Shown here: piece after piece, positions 1-8,836 of the stretch
Layout of the letters: each line of letters opens with the position of its first letter
How positions within the stretch are numbered: the first letter of the stretch is position 1
DNA from: Pelagibaculum spongiae
Lineage (GTDB): Bacteria; Pseudomonadota; Gammaproteobacteria; Enterobacterales; Pelagibaculaceae
Length of the DNA: 64,000 nt
Reading direction: 5' to 3'
Assembly: GCF_003097315.1 (NCBI RefSeq)
Contig: NZ_QDDL01000004.1
Coordinates: forward strand, 62,001 to 126,000
The notes under the pieces: generated by a model
The model's input: only the letters and a program-made list of their open reading frames with translations
What the model was told of the DNA's origin: nothing
The model's database searches: none
Position numbers and translations under genes: made by a program

Positions 1-43
1 TATATTATTACATTATGCCGATGGCGGTAATTTAGAGATAACT

Positions 44-1045
44 ATGGCAATTCCTGTAAATATTGTGACGGGTTTTTTGGGTGTTGGTAAAACGACATCA
101 ATCATTAATTTGGTGAAACAAAAGAGTCAAAAAAATCAGACTGCAGAGCGCTGGGCAGTTTTAATCAATGAATTTGGTACGGTAGGAATTGATGCGGCAA
201 TACTGCAATCGCAGGTGCCTGATCAGCAGCTAGCAATTAAAGAAGTTCCTGGTGGATGTTTGTGCTGCACTGCAGGTTTGCCGTTTCAAATTGGTTTGAA
301 TCAGCTGATTAGTAAACAAAGGCCAGATCGATTAATTATCGAACCTACCGGGCTGGGTCATTTAAGCGAAATAATAAAAACATTGCAGGCAGAGCATTAT
401 CAAGATGTATTGCAATTACAATCAGTTATTTGCTTAGTTGACCCGGTTGCTTTATCCGACGCACGCTATATCGAGCATGAAGTTTTTCAAGATCAACTGC
501 AGCAAGCTGATGTTGTTTTGGCTAATAAAATTGATCAATCTTCAGCTAAAGACATTGAAATATTTGAACAATTAATTGAAAGGCTACAGCCTGCAATTTC
601 CGCCAAGGTTGAGCAAGGAAAGATTGAGGCTGAATGGCTCAATTTGCCACATAAAGCCCACCTGACTCCTGCTCACGGTCATCAACATGCTGACCATCAA
701 ACACCTGCATTGTCGGGTGCAAGCCTGCAAGGTGATGAAGATTGGCGTCGCTTTGAAAGCAAAGGCCAGGGCTATGTTAGTTGCGGATGGATTGTTGTTG
801 ATGCGGCGATTTTTGACGAAATTCAACTGCTTGGCTGGGTGAGTGGTCAGCAGGTTGAACGAATTAAAGGTGTTGTTAGAACCAATCAGGGTTGGCGAAT
901 TATTAATGTTCGTGATGGTATTGCCAGCATGACCTCGATTGATGAAGCGGCAGATAGTCGTTTAGAAATGATACACAGCGATGTTTTTGATATTGAAATA
1001 GCTGAGCAAAGTTTTTTACAAGCGATTGTCAGTTTAGATAAATAG
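44..1045 (+). CDS. CobW/G3E-family GTPase, probable metal chaperone
   Basis: A 333-aa P-loop GTPase of the COG0523/CobW group, whose members insert or chaperone metals (cobalt, zinc, nickel) in the cytoplasm. Visible motifs are the Walker A GFLGVGKTT (residues 10-18), the family metal-binding GCLCC (71-75), EPTG (100-103) and the guanine-specificity NKID (161-164). A histidine cluster HGHQHADH (211-218) sits between the GTPase core and the C-terminal CobW_C domain. The ATG is chosen because the P-loop begins nine residues later, as is usual. The frame stays open upstream to the window edge, so a longer form cannot be excluded. The next gene is convergent. Which metal it serves cannot be read from sequence; nickel for the nearby hyp operon is only a guess. 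Confidence 0.9.
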   Translation: MAIPVNIVTGFLGVGKTTSIINLVKQKSQKNQTAERWAVLINEFGTVGIDAAILQSQVPDQQLAIKEVPGGCLCCTAGLPFQIGLNQLISKQRPDRLIIEPTGLGHLSEIIKTLQAEHYQDVLQLQSVICLVDPVALSDARYIEHEVFQDQLQQADVVLANKIDQSSAKDIEIFEQLIERLQPAISAKVEQGKIEAEWLNLPHKAHLTPAHGHQHADHQTPALSGASLQGDEDWRRFESKGQGYVSCGWIVVDAAIFDEIQLLGWVSGQQVERIKGVVRTNQGWRIINVRDGIASMTSIDEAADSRLEMIHSDVFDIEIAEQSFLQAIVSLDK

Positions 1046-1054
1046 CGAAATAAG

Positions 1055-1092
1055 CCCAAGCATTTCTATTGGTTTCAATATAAGTGCTTGGG
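1055..1092. terminator. Inverted repeat between convergent genes
   Basis: CCCAAGCA (1055-1062) pairs with TGCTTGGG (1085-1092) around a 22-nt loop. It lies in the 60-nt space between the convergent CobW-type gene and bacteriohemerythrin and is followed by ATTTTAAA on the plus strand. The position fits a shared bidirectional terminator, but the loop is long. Confidence 0.5.
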
Positions 1093-1105
1093 ATTTTAAA
1101 TAGAA

Positions 1106-1570
1106 TTAAGCGGCCTTACCGAATAAGCGACCAAACCAACTTTTGCTTTTTTGTTTTTTTACCTTGGCAGTGGCCAACTCGAGATTTTGTTTAACAATAC
1201 CCGAATAGTCTTTGTCATCATGTTTAATATGATTAAACAGCCAGGTTTCTAAAGTTTTAGTCAATTCAGATGCTATATCTTCACCGGTCAAATATCGCGT
1301 TTTATATTCTTCGACCCGACGAATAAAAAGATGATGTACTTTCTGGTGTGCAGTGACAAAGCCATAGCCAGCTTCTTCCATCAAATTCTCTTCAAAAGCG
1401 AAATGAGAGCTGGTGTAATCGGTCAATTCAGTCAAAATCTTACTAACGCCAGCCTTGTCATCAGCTGTTTGACAGACTTCTAACTCATTAATATAATCAA
1501 CAATTCTTTTGTGTTGGTTGTCGATTACTTGAATACCAATTTCCCAATCTTCGGTCCACTTAATAGGCAT
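1106..1570 (-). CDS. Bacteriohemerythrin
   Basis: A 154-aa single-domain hemerythrin, an oxygen-binding di-iron protein of the cytoplasm used for O2 storage, delivery or sensing. The diiron ligand pattern is complete: H20 (DNQH), H56 and E60 (HFAFEE), H75 and H79 (HQKVHH), H114 and D119 (HIKHDD). The N-terminal W-x9-IDxQH context is typical. A Shine-Dalgarno AGGAAG precedes the ATG on the minus strand. The last 20 residues are basic and lysine-rich (KVKKQKSKSW), beyond the usual fold. Oxygen buffering near an oxygen-sensitive hydrogenase pathway is an attractive idea, but the gene is not in the hyp operon. Confidence 0.93.
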   Translation of the reverse strand: MPIKWTEDWEIGIQVIDNQHKRIVDYINELEVCQTADDKAGVSKILTELTDYTSSHFAFEENLMEEAGYGFVTAHQKVHHLFIRRVEEYKTRYLTGEDIASELTKTLETWLFNHIKHDDKDYSGIVKQNLELATAKVKKQKSKSWFGRLFGKAA

Positions 1571-2017
1571 AGGTCTTCCTCAATTATGAGGTGATTGCAG
1601 CAAATGAGATGCAGATCACGATGTTGTAGTTTTATGTATGGCGGCTGCTATTCAGTGTAAATACCTTTTTTTTATATAACTATAAACAATAAGCTTATTA
1701 GTCGACGGAGATAGTAGTCGCTTTATTAGATAAGTCGATAGAGGGGAGACAGAAGGTAGAAAATAGTGTTTGTTTGATGCTTGCGCGGCAATTTAATCGT
1801 AAGGTAACTGTTCGTTATTAAATGTTGTGTTTATTGCTGTATTAATGAACTGAAATAAAAGATATAAACTCAGTGAATTTAGATTGCCTATGTCGAATTT
1901 TCGGTTCTCTGGTGCGCCCACAGGCTTACTCAGGCTACGAAAATCAGTTGTTTTTGATTAATAATACTCTGATATTTTTAAGGTAAGTTGGTGGGCCGTG
2001 TGCCTGGAGTGCGCCTA
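1571..2017. other. Intergenic region with one dispersed repeat
   Basis: About 450 nt without a credible gene. It should contain the promoter of the bacteriohemerythrin gene. The recognisable element is a GTAGCCTGAGTAAGC-type repeat at 1901-1944 (minus orientation), listed separately. Confidence 0.6.
1901..1944 (-). repeat. Dispersed intergenic repeat, copy 1 (GTAGCCTG type)
   Basis: Read on the minus strand it begins TTTTCGTAGCCTGAGTAAGC and continues through GGCGCACC. A related copy lies at 33372-33412 between hsdR and hsdM, beginning TTTTCGTAGCCTGGGTAAGC and continuing through GGCGCACCC. The two copies share most positions over about 40 nt, so this is a small multicopy intergenic element. 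Confidence 0.7.
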
Positions 2018-2053
2018 GCAAAAAAGCTGCGCAAAGTGTATTGCGCAGCTTTT
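2018..2053 (-). terminator. Rho-independent terminator
   Basis: AAGCTGCGCAA and TTGCGCAGCTT form an 11-13 bp stem with a six-base loop. On the minus strand the hairpin is followed by six T residues. It lies 45 nt beyond the stop codon of the minus-strand peptidase/barrel gene and should terminate it. Confidence 0.85.
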
Positions 2054-2097
2054 AGTTTTTCAGATTAATTTTTTACATGAGCATTTGTCAGTTGTTG

Positions 2098-4941
2098 TTA
2101 AAACTGCTGGCCGATAGTCAAATAGATTTTATCTTCTCCATATTGACTGTCAAAACCATGGGCGTAACCCAGTTTGAAAGGCAGTGCCAAACCAAAGCCG
2201 ATTGAAATAACCGTTTCAAGCTCTGCGCCTGCACCGGTGAAATAATCGCCATCATAATTGCGTGAATAATTGGTTCGGTTCCAAACTGCGCCACTATCGA
2301 CAAACAAGCTGCCATTGATTTCTTGTAAGCCAATTGGATAGATGTTCCAGCTGCGTTCAATCGTAGTGATTGGGAAGCGCCATTCAATGGTGTTGACCTG
2401 TAACCGATCACCAACAAATTGGTTGTCATCATAACCGCGTAATGCATATTCGTTACGGCCGAATAATAGTGAGCTTGCGTCAGATGTTGTGCCGCCCAAT
2501 GTTAGCGGGTCAGGGCGATCACTTCCCCAGCTACCAAATGATCGCAAAGCGAGCACTTGATTATAAGGTAGGTTGAAAAACTCCTGCCAATCATAGCTGA
2601 TCACTTCGCCACTAAAATCACTTTCAATCGCTTCGTTGGTTTCAATAACTAAATTAACTTTTCGACCCCAGCTAGTGCTAATCGAATTTAGGTATTGCTC
2701 ACTGTTATTGTAAGTAAATGCCACACCAAGCAGGCCAGTTTTCGTTTCTGCGCTTCGTCTGGAAGCATCATTTCGATGGTAGCTGTCTTTCTCTTTCTGG
2801 TAGCTGGCACCCAAGTGCACGCCAAAATCATCATTGAAAGCATTAATCAAATTTAATCGAATTAATTGTAATGTGTCTTCGGCCTGAATTGCTTCGACAA
2901 CATCATTAATGTCGTAATAATCTAATGAACGCGAATAGCTGGCTAAATATTTATTGGAATATCCGTATATCAAATTACCTGAAAACTGTTCGTTTTTAAC
3001 ATCTACCGAAGCAGCAATGGCATAGCTATGCTGGCCTAGTGCGTCTTGCCCGGAAGTTGTCACGCCATAAGAGGAAGAGACTTCATCGCTAATAATCAAC
3101 GGTAACCACCAGCGAGGTGACAAGCTTGGCCATGGTGAATAGTCGGTTTGCTCGGTGGCCGCTACTGGGAAATTAATCGCAAACGATGCTTCTGCTGCTG
3201 GTTGTTGAATAATATCAACGTCTTCATCTAGTTTGAAAAAATCAAAACCGTTGGCAGTATATTGCGAGTAATAAAGCTGCTGATCTTCAGTTTGAACCGG
3301 GTAAAATGCACCGCTAGCCACTTGGCTGATCTGAGTGATTTTCTGATCTTTTAGCGAGATTTTTTGCAAATTATAAATGCCTTGATAATCGGCACTAAAA
3401 AATACGCTTTCTCCATCGGCGCTATATTTAGGTTGCGATTCAATGGCCGCGCTATTAACCAATGGCTGCCATTGTTTGGTATCAATATTAAACTGCTCCA
3501 ATCCCCAGCTGTGGCCTTTGCGCTTAATGGCGGCCACCAAGCGTTTTTCAGTTGGGTGAACATCAAACTCACCCAGCACTTCATCGGTAGTACCGCGCCA
3601 TAGTGTAGCGAGTTTTTGACCGTCAGCATCTAGCCAATCTAGCTGGCTTTCACCGCTAATATTACTTCGTGCAATCAATCGGCCGTTGGCGGTCCAGCGA
3701 GCTTCACGGTAGCGTGCTTTATCGGTAATGGCCTGCAAACGACCATCACGGAATAAGTACAAATCGCTATAAAAACGATTATCTGCTGAAGGTAGCGTTT
3801 GGGCGATAATCACACCAAAGCGATTATCTACATCAAAATATCCTTGGCTACGCAATTTCACTAATGAACGCTGCTTGCCTTGCTGCCACTCAACCAGTTG
3901 TAATGGGCTATTGCCATCGTTTTCAATGAAATAGAGTTTGTTGCCGTCGCTTTGAATCGGTTGATTGCTCAAGCCATCAAAAGTCAGTTGCTGATTTTTA
4001 TGTGCTTTAGCATTGAGTGCTGCAATTTGTGGGGCAAATTTGTTATCTAACCATTGCTGGAATTCTGACCATAACTCTGGATAGTCTTTGCCTGTGACTT
4101 TGCGTGCAGTTGGGTTTAGCCAGAAAGGAATAATATTGCGGCTGTAACTGTCAATTAATTGCTGTAATTGCGCTTCGCTATAAGTGTCAGCAAAGTATTG
4201 CATGAAGAAACTACCATAAAGATAGTTTTCACCGAGTGGCCATTGTTTGCCGCCAACGTTTACTTGTTCTAGTGACTGACTACCGCGTGCAACTTCGCTG
4301 CGCATCAGCATGTGGTAATAACTGCTTTGACCGCGACCAAAACCATTTTCGAAGTCGGTTTCTTTATGTACCGCCAAGCCTTCGGTGAACCAGCTCGGTT
4401 GATAGGCATTGGGAAATAATAAAGGTAACCGACCGAAATATTGACGAATGTTTTTAGGTGCAGCGGTAGCTTTATCTAAATGGATCACATGCGTTAGTTC
4501 ATGGACAATCAGCGTTTCTAGCCAACTACGATTATCTTCCAAGCTATTAATCGCATCGGGCGCAGCAATAAACAGTCGCATTTGGTTAAATGGCAGAGGT
4601 GTTGCCCAACCGTTGGAAATATCGTAGTCATCGGTTAGCACGACTTCGATCTTACCTTTAGGCTGCCATTTTAATTCTTGACTCAGTTTTTCAAAGCTAG
4701 CTTCGGCAATGTTGGCACTGGTTTGGGCCAGTGCTTTTTGACCTTGGCTGAAATGAATTCTGAAATGCTCACTATTGAGCGTTTGCCATTGTTGTTGCTC
4801 TTGCTGCCAGCCAACACTCAACATGCTGGTAAAATCTGGCGCAGCATAGGCGACAGGCGCGCTGAAACTAATTAAAAGAGCACCTGCAGTAGCGCATAGC
4901 TGTGAGCTAAAGCGAGACAAGGCGTTGCGGCGATTTTGCAC
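2098..4941 (-). CDS. Secreted gluzincin peptidase / beta-propeller / outer-membrane barrel protein
   Basis: About 947 aa in three parts. After a signal peptide (ending near SAPVAYA) comes a peptidase-MA-like domain with the zinc motif HELTH and a downstream WFTEGLA glutamate about 36 residues later, the gluzincin third ligand. The middle (about 320-600) has repeated short strands with DGN, SADGE and TANGR turns, like a TolB/WD40-type propeller. The C-terminal 300 residues look like a surface-antigen (Omp85-like) barrel: alternating strands, a GRNEYALRGY segment and a terminal aromatic IGQQF. It is probably anchored in the outer membrane. GTG at 4941 is preferred because AGGGA lies seven bases upstream; a TTG eight codons earlier is the alternative. 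Substrate unknown. Confidence 0.8.
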   Translation of the reverse strand: MQNRRNALSRFSSQLCATAGALLISFSAPVAYAAPDFTSMLSVGWQQEQQQWQTLNSEHFRIHFSQGQKALAQTSANIAEASFEKLSQELKWQPKGKIEVVLTDDYDISNGWATPLPFNQMRLFIAAPDAINSLEDNRSWLETLIVHELTHVIHLDKATAAPKNIRQYFGRLPLLFPNAYQPSWFTEGLAVHKETDFENGFGRGQSSYYHMLMRSEVARGSQSLEQVNVGGKQWPLGENYLYGSFFMQYFADTYSEAQLQQLIDSYSRNIIPFWLNPTARKVTGKDYPELWSEFQQWLDNKFAPQIAALNAKAHKNQQLTFDGLSNQPIQSDGNKLYFIENDGNSPLQLVEWQQGKQRSLVKLRSQGYFDVDNRFGVIIAQTLPSADNRFYSDLYLFRDGRLQAITDKARYREARWTANGRLIARSNISGESQLDWLDADGQKLATLWRGTTDEVLGEFDVHPTEKRLVAAIKRKGHSWGLEQFNIDTKQWQPLVNSAAIESQPKYSADGESVFFSADYQGIYNLQKISLKDQKITQISQVASGAFYPVQTEDQQLYYSQYTANGFDFFKLDEDVDIIQQPAAEASFAINFPVAATEQTDYSPWPSLSPRWWLPLIISDEVSSSYGVTTSGQDALGQHSYAIAASVDVKNEQFSGNLIYGYSNKYLASYSRSLDYYDINDVVEAIQAEDTLQLIRLNLINAFNDDFGVHLGASYQKEKDSYHRNDASRRSAETKTGLLGVAFTYNNSEQYLNSISTSWGRKVNLVIETNEAIESDFSGEVISYDWQEFFNLPYNQVLALRSFGSWGSDRPDPLTLGGTTSDASSLLFGRNEYALRGYDDNQFVGDRLQVNTIEWRFPITTIERSWNIYPIGLQEINGSLFVDSGAVWNRTNYSRNYDGDYFTGAGAELETVISIGFGLALPFKLGYAHGFDSQYGEDKIYLTIGQQF

Positions 4942-5100
4942 GATAAAATTCCCTAAGTACTGCAAGCTATGACTGGCTGAATAGTAGCTGAAGATAGCTG
5001 CGGAGATATCAAACTGGCTTCATTTCAGTATGAATCGTCTGATCAGTCAACCAAAGTTATGTCTCGCAATGTATTGTTCTGTCGAGCAGTAATAGAGCAT

Positions 5101-5466
5101 TTAAGATGACTGATTGGGCGCTGAGGAATCTTTCGAGTTAGCGGCAGGTTTTTTCCAATGGTCCTGATGATTTTTCATAAGTAGAAAATCTTTCAACATT
5201 ACCCAATCGCCAAGAAAGCTATATAACGGGTATTGAAAAGTAGCGGGCTTGTTTTTTTCAAAAACAAAATGCCCCAACCAAGCAAAGCCGTAACCCACTA
5301 GCGGTAGTCCAAGCAACAACCACCAGTTTTGTGTCACCAGCATAGTCACCAAAATTACTAGCACTAATGTACTGCCGATATAGTGCAACAGGCGACAAGT
5401 TAGATTGCTGTGCTGGGAAAGGTAGAAAGGATAGAACTCTTTAAAGCGGGTGAATTTTTGGTTCAT
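5101..5466 (-). CDS. DUF962 / Mpo1-like membrane protein
   Basis: A 121-aa protein of the DUF962 family, which includes yeast Mpo1, an Fe(II) dioxygenase acting in 2-hydroxy fatty acid alpha-oxidation. Conserved features are the N-terminal FKEFYPFYLSQHSN, the histidine-bearing RLLHYIGS, two hydrophobic segments, and WLGHFVFEKNKPATFQYP followed by GDW. The start is placed at the ATG just before the conserved FKEFYPFY; an open stretch of 52 codons upstream has no resemblance to the family. The short C-terminal tail (PAANSKDSSAPNQ) is polar. The catalytic role in this organism is inferred from the family only. Confidence 0.8.
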   Translation of the reverse strand: MNQKFTRFKEFYPFYLSQHSNLTCRLLHYIGSTLVLVILVTMLVTQNWWLLLGLPLVGYGFAWLGHFVFEKNKPATFQYPLYSFLGDWVMLKDFLLMKNHQDHWKKPAANSKDSSAPNQSS

Positions 5467-5764
5467 AGTGTTTCGACCGGCTGTTTTATTTGATATGTAC
5501 AATGTCAGCTTAAACCTCATATAGAAAGTAGAATCAATGGTTTTTAAAGAGAGCATTCTCTTATGATGAGGTGAGGTGTGACAGTGGGCTTTTGTGGTGG
5601 CTAGCAAGTTCTCAGTCGTCATTGCTAAGGATATGTTTTTTTAATTAGCTGGTCAGGTGTATTTTCAAATGACAGGTTATTAGATTTTTTATAGATTTTA
5701 TTTACACTTGGAGTTTGCATGTTTAATATCTCGAAGTATTTAAAAAAAATTGGGGTATGTAGTT

Positions 5765-6733
5765 ATGGGGTTTTCTGAGGCATATGATTCCGCACATGAA
5801 GAGATTGCTAATATCGAAAGAGAACGCTTCTTAGAAGTATTTCCAGTGTCAAGGTTAGAAGGTTTGACACTGAAAGAATACATAGTAGGCACTGGCGAAG
5901 ATACATTCTGCAATCTGATTGAAGCAAAAACTAAGACTTGGGGAGGAATTCAGGGATCAACAGCTCTGAAGTTCGGTATTTATCGTCAAAAAAAAGATCA
6001 AACCTTAGTTTTTTCGAAAAAATTTGGTGAAACAGATAAGAAAGCTTTCAAAAAAATTCATTCGTTACTAATTGATTTAATAGCAAGTGGGGCGAGTTTG
6101 GATTTTAACAGCATTGATCGTAACTCACTCTGTCAAACAGTTAAAGCAAAAATATTGAGTTTATATTTTCCAGAGAAATATCTTGCCATTTGTAGTCGAG
6201 AACATATTGAATTGTTTTCTGATGCGCTAAAAATAGAATATGAGTACAGTTTAAGTCGAGCTCAGCATCTATTGCATCAAAAAAAAGCTGCTTCCAATGA
6301 AACAAATAGTTGGAGTAATCCAAAATATATGGCTTATTTATACAGTGAATATATGGGGCGAGAAGTTTTTACCAAGAAAGCCCGAAAATGTATAGATACA
6401 CTAGAAGCAGATTCAGAATCTTTACTTGAAGGGGGGATAAAGACTGTTCAAGTTAATGCTTATGAGAGAAATATTAAAGCTAGAAGAAAATGTTTAGAGC
6501 ATCATGGGTTCTCTTGCAAGGTTTGCTCCATAGATTTTGAAAAAATATATGGAGATCTTGGAAAAGGGTTTATCCATGTTCATCACCTCAAAGAGATCAG
6601 TAGTCAAAAGAAAGAATATAAAATTGATCCTGTAAATGATTTAGTGCCTGTTTGCCCAAATTGCCACTCAATGCTACATAGAAAAACACCATCACTTACA
6701 GTTAATGAGCTGAAAAATTGGATTAAACCATAG
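5765..6733 (+). CDS. HNH endonuclease with McrB-like N-terminal half (candidate type IV restriction enzyme)
   Basis: A 322-aa protein. The C-terminal 80 residues are a canonical HNH nuclease: CKVCSIDF, HVHHLKEIS, then NDLVPVCPNCHSMLH, with four zinc-type cysteines and the catalytic histidine pair. The N-terminal 200 residues resemble the region ahead of the GTPase domain in McrB-like restriction proteins (ILSLYFPEKYLAICSREH), which in those systems recognises modified DNA; this part is a family-level impression. The ATG at 5765 follows a weak GGGG. An in-frame TTG at 5750 is possible. The gene is noticeably AT-rich compared with the hyp genes, suggesting acquisition. It stands alone, convergent with hypX. 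Confidence 0.8.
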   Translation: MGFSEAYDSAHEEIANIERERFLEVFPVSRLEGLTLKEYIVGTGEDTFCNLIEAKTKTWGGIQGSTALKFGIYRQKKDQTLVFSKKFGETDKKAFKKIHSLLIDLIASGASLDFNSIDRNSLCQTVKAKILSLYFPEKYLAICSREHIELFSDALKIEYEYSLSRAQHLLHQKKAASNETNSWSNPKYMAYLYSEYMGREVFTKKARKCIDTLEADSESLLEGGIKTVQVNAYERNIKARRKCLEHHGFSCKVCSIDFEKIYGDLGKGFIHVHHLKEISSQKKEYKIDPVNDLVPVCPNCHSMLHRKTPSLTVNELKNWIKP

Positions 6734-6752
6734 TTTTTAAAGGAAAAAGGCC

Positions 6753-6777
6753 GCCTGTTTGTATAATAACAACAGGC
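6753..6777 (-). terminator. Terminator of the hyp operon
   Basis: GCCTGTT (6753-6759) pairs with AACAGGC (6771-6777). On the minus strand the hairpin is followed by GGCCTTTTTCC, so it fits as the terminator downstream of hypX, whose stop is 9 nt away. It may also serve the convergent HNH gene. Confidence 0.65.
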
Positions 6778-6785
6778 TCCTAGGA

Positions 6786-8612
6786 TTAACCAATAAACTG
6801 CAACCAAGACGGTGTCCGCGACTTAGGTCGTTTGCTAACAAAGTTGAAGCGAGCAACATGGTAGCTCAGGTCAAAGCCGTAAAAATTCTGCTGCATATGC
6901 GCTAATTCTTGATCGCGATAAGCTTGCAAAGGTTTTTCTGCTTCATCTTGCTGCCGGGTTTGCTGCTTTTGCTGCAAAGTAACCGCTAACTGATCAGTAT
7001 CGGCAATTTGGCTTTGTGTTTTTTCAATCACTTGTTCGAGGAAGTTTTCTCGATCAAGAATTTGATCAACCAGCTGCCATTGCAAAGCTTGTTCGGTGGA
7101 AAGCGGCAAACAGTTTTTAGTAATTTTCTCGGCGAGTGATTGGCCGAAATCACCGGCTCTTTGACTTTCTTTTGAGTTACTACAGCGTTTGGGTAGTAGA
7201 TAAGTCCAATATTCTGAACCAAACAAATTTCCCATTCCGCGATAATGCGGATTAAAAATAATGCCATTTCGGGCATATATTTGGTCGGCTGCCAAAGCCA
7301 TAAACACGCCGCCAGCACCGGCATTACCTTGCATGGCGGCAACGACTAACTTATCGGTCGTTTGAATAATTGCTTGGCACAGGTCGTCCATCGCCTGAAT
7401 GTTAGCCCATGATTCATCGGCTGGAGATTCTGCCGCTTCGATGGTATTTAGGTTAATACCATTGCTCCAGAAATCGCTACTACCGGCAAGTATGATTGCT
7501 TTGCAATTATCGTTGCCGGCCGCTTGTTGCCAGGCAGCCAGTAGCCGCCGACAGAACTCAGTGGAGAATGCACCGTTATGCGGCGAGAAGTGCAAAACTG
7601 CTAATTGTTCTTGCTCTTGCTCTTGTTTTAAATAGTCAAGCTTAATATCGCGGAAAGTCAGATAATCGACGCTGACATCAATCGCTAGTGGCGATTGTGG
7701 AATTTCAGCTAAATGCGGTAGCAGCGGTTGCAATAAATCGAATAAAGGCAATTTATAATCAATCGGGTTCAGTCCACAATCGCTTGGTTTTGAATCGCCT
7801 TTGCTAGCTATCGCACTATTAGCTAATCGACCATGGCCAATCCAGATCGCACCATCGATAGTTGCTCGGCAAAGTGCGTATTCACGTCGGGCGATAATAT
7901 TACCCGCGGCGTGTTGTAAATCTTGATTTAATTTGCCTTCAGGCCAAGCGTCGCAAATGTAGCAATTAATGCCGTCGATTTGATCTAACAAACCGGGAAA
8001 ACTATGCGCACTGCGAATTTTACCAAGAATTAATTGGCTGGGATCTTTTTGCCAATCGATTGCTCGCTGCTTTTGTAATAGCAGTGGGCGAAAGCCTAAA
8101 TATTCGGCACTGCTGTGATCAATAGTTAATGGTTGTTGCGCAGCTTGAATATTGTCAATTGATTGCAAAGTGGCCGATAGCGCAGCTTCGGTAATTTCAT
8201 TGCGATAGCAAGCGCTTTTATCATGGTGGGTTAGTGTTAACTCACTATGTCCCCACACCGGGCCAGCGTCCATTTCAGCAACCGCTTGTAATACGGTGAC
8301 GCCCCAGTTTCGGCTAGAATTTGGGTTTTCAGCCAATGACAATAGCGCTCGATCTAAGCTAGATGGACCACGTTCACCAATTGGGCCGGGGTGGACAATC
8401 AGGCACACATTATTTTTCCAGATCGATTCACCCATCGCCCGCTTTAGAAAGGGGGCCAGAATCAAATCTGGTTTAAATTGATCAATTGCAGCTTGAGTAT
8501 TTTGATCATTGACATCAATACAAATAGATAGCTGATGATCGCGTGCTTTTAATTCAACAAATAATCGTTGGGTTAAGCTATTAAAAGCATGGCAAAGCAA
8601 TAAAATACGCAT
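6786..8612 (-). CDS. hypX: Hydrogenase maturation factor HypX (HoxX)
   Basis: A 608-aa two-domain protein. The N-terminal half is formyltransferase-like with HPGPIGERGPSSLDRA, the substrate-binding loop of the family. The C-terminal half is a crotonase (enoyl-CoA hydratase) fold with AIILAGSSDFWSNGI and the oxyanion-hole GNAGAGGVF. HypX is known to make CO from a formyl group through formyl-CoA, supplying the CO ligand of the [NiFe] centre under aerobic conditions. The ATG at 8612 begins MRILLLCH and has AAAGAGAT upstream; 33 further codons upstream show no family similarity. It is the last gene of the hyp operon, 224 nt after hypE. Confidence 0.93.
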   Translation of the reverse strand: MRILLLCHAFNSLTQRLFVELKARDHQLSICIDVNDQNTQAAIDQFKPDLILAPFLKRAMGESIWKNNVCLIVHPGPIGERGPSSLDRALLSLAENPNSSRNWGVTVLQAVAEMDAGPVWGHSELTLTHHDKSACYRNEITEAALSATLQSIDNIQAAQQPLTIDHSSAEYLGFRPLLLQKQRAIDWQKDPSQLILGKIRSAHSFPGLLDQIDGINCYICDAWPEGKLNQDLQHAAGNIIARREYALCRATIDGAIWIGHGRLANSAIASKGDSKPSDCGLNPIDYKLPLFDLLQPLLPHLAEIPQSPLAIDVSVDYLTFRDIKLDYLKQEQEQEQLAVLHFSPHNGAFSTEFCRRLLAAWQQAAGNDNCKAIILAGSSDFWSNGINLNTIEAAESPADESWANIQAMDDLCQAIIQTTDKLVVAAMQGNAGAGGVFMALAADQIYARNGIIFNPHYRGMGNLFGSEYWTYLLPKRCSNSKESQRAGDFGQSLAEKITKNCLPLSTEQALQWQLVDQILDRENFLEQVIEKTQSQIADTDQLAVTLQQKQQTRQQDEAEKPLQAYRDQELAHMQQNFYGFDLSYHVARFNFVSKRPKSRTPSWLQFIG

Positions 8613-8836
8613 GACTAATCTCTTTGAGTCCGATCCCCCGATATTTACGAGGAATGATTCCTGTAGGGTGTCACCGAGCCAAAGGCGAGCTGCAACTTGA
8701 CCATGGTGCAATTAATACTTCGGGTAAATTGATCTGCTCGTTTCATTTGGAGCCTGGAGTTCGTTGACCTCCCCGAAAGTTGCAGTTCGTGCTTACGGCT
8801 ACTCAGTGCAACCCACTCAGGGAGAATTTAATATAA
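8613..8836 (-). repeat. hypE-hypX spacer with palindromic intergenic element
   Basis: A 224-nt noncoding spacer inside an otherwise compact operon. CTGCAACTT (8690-8698) is inverted at 8777-8785 (AAGTTGCAG), and the outer arms (TCCTGTAGGGTG near 8659; CAACCCACTCAGGGA near 8809-8823) are partly complementary. It looks like a degenerate long-palindrome element rather than a promoter region. Confidence 0.5.

Noticed and set aside
1-43. Upstream part of a longer CobW-type protein or end of another gene
   Set aside because: The frame is open but the canonical CobW start at the ATG at 44 explains the gene; 14 codons are too few to judge.
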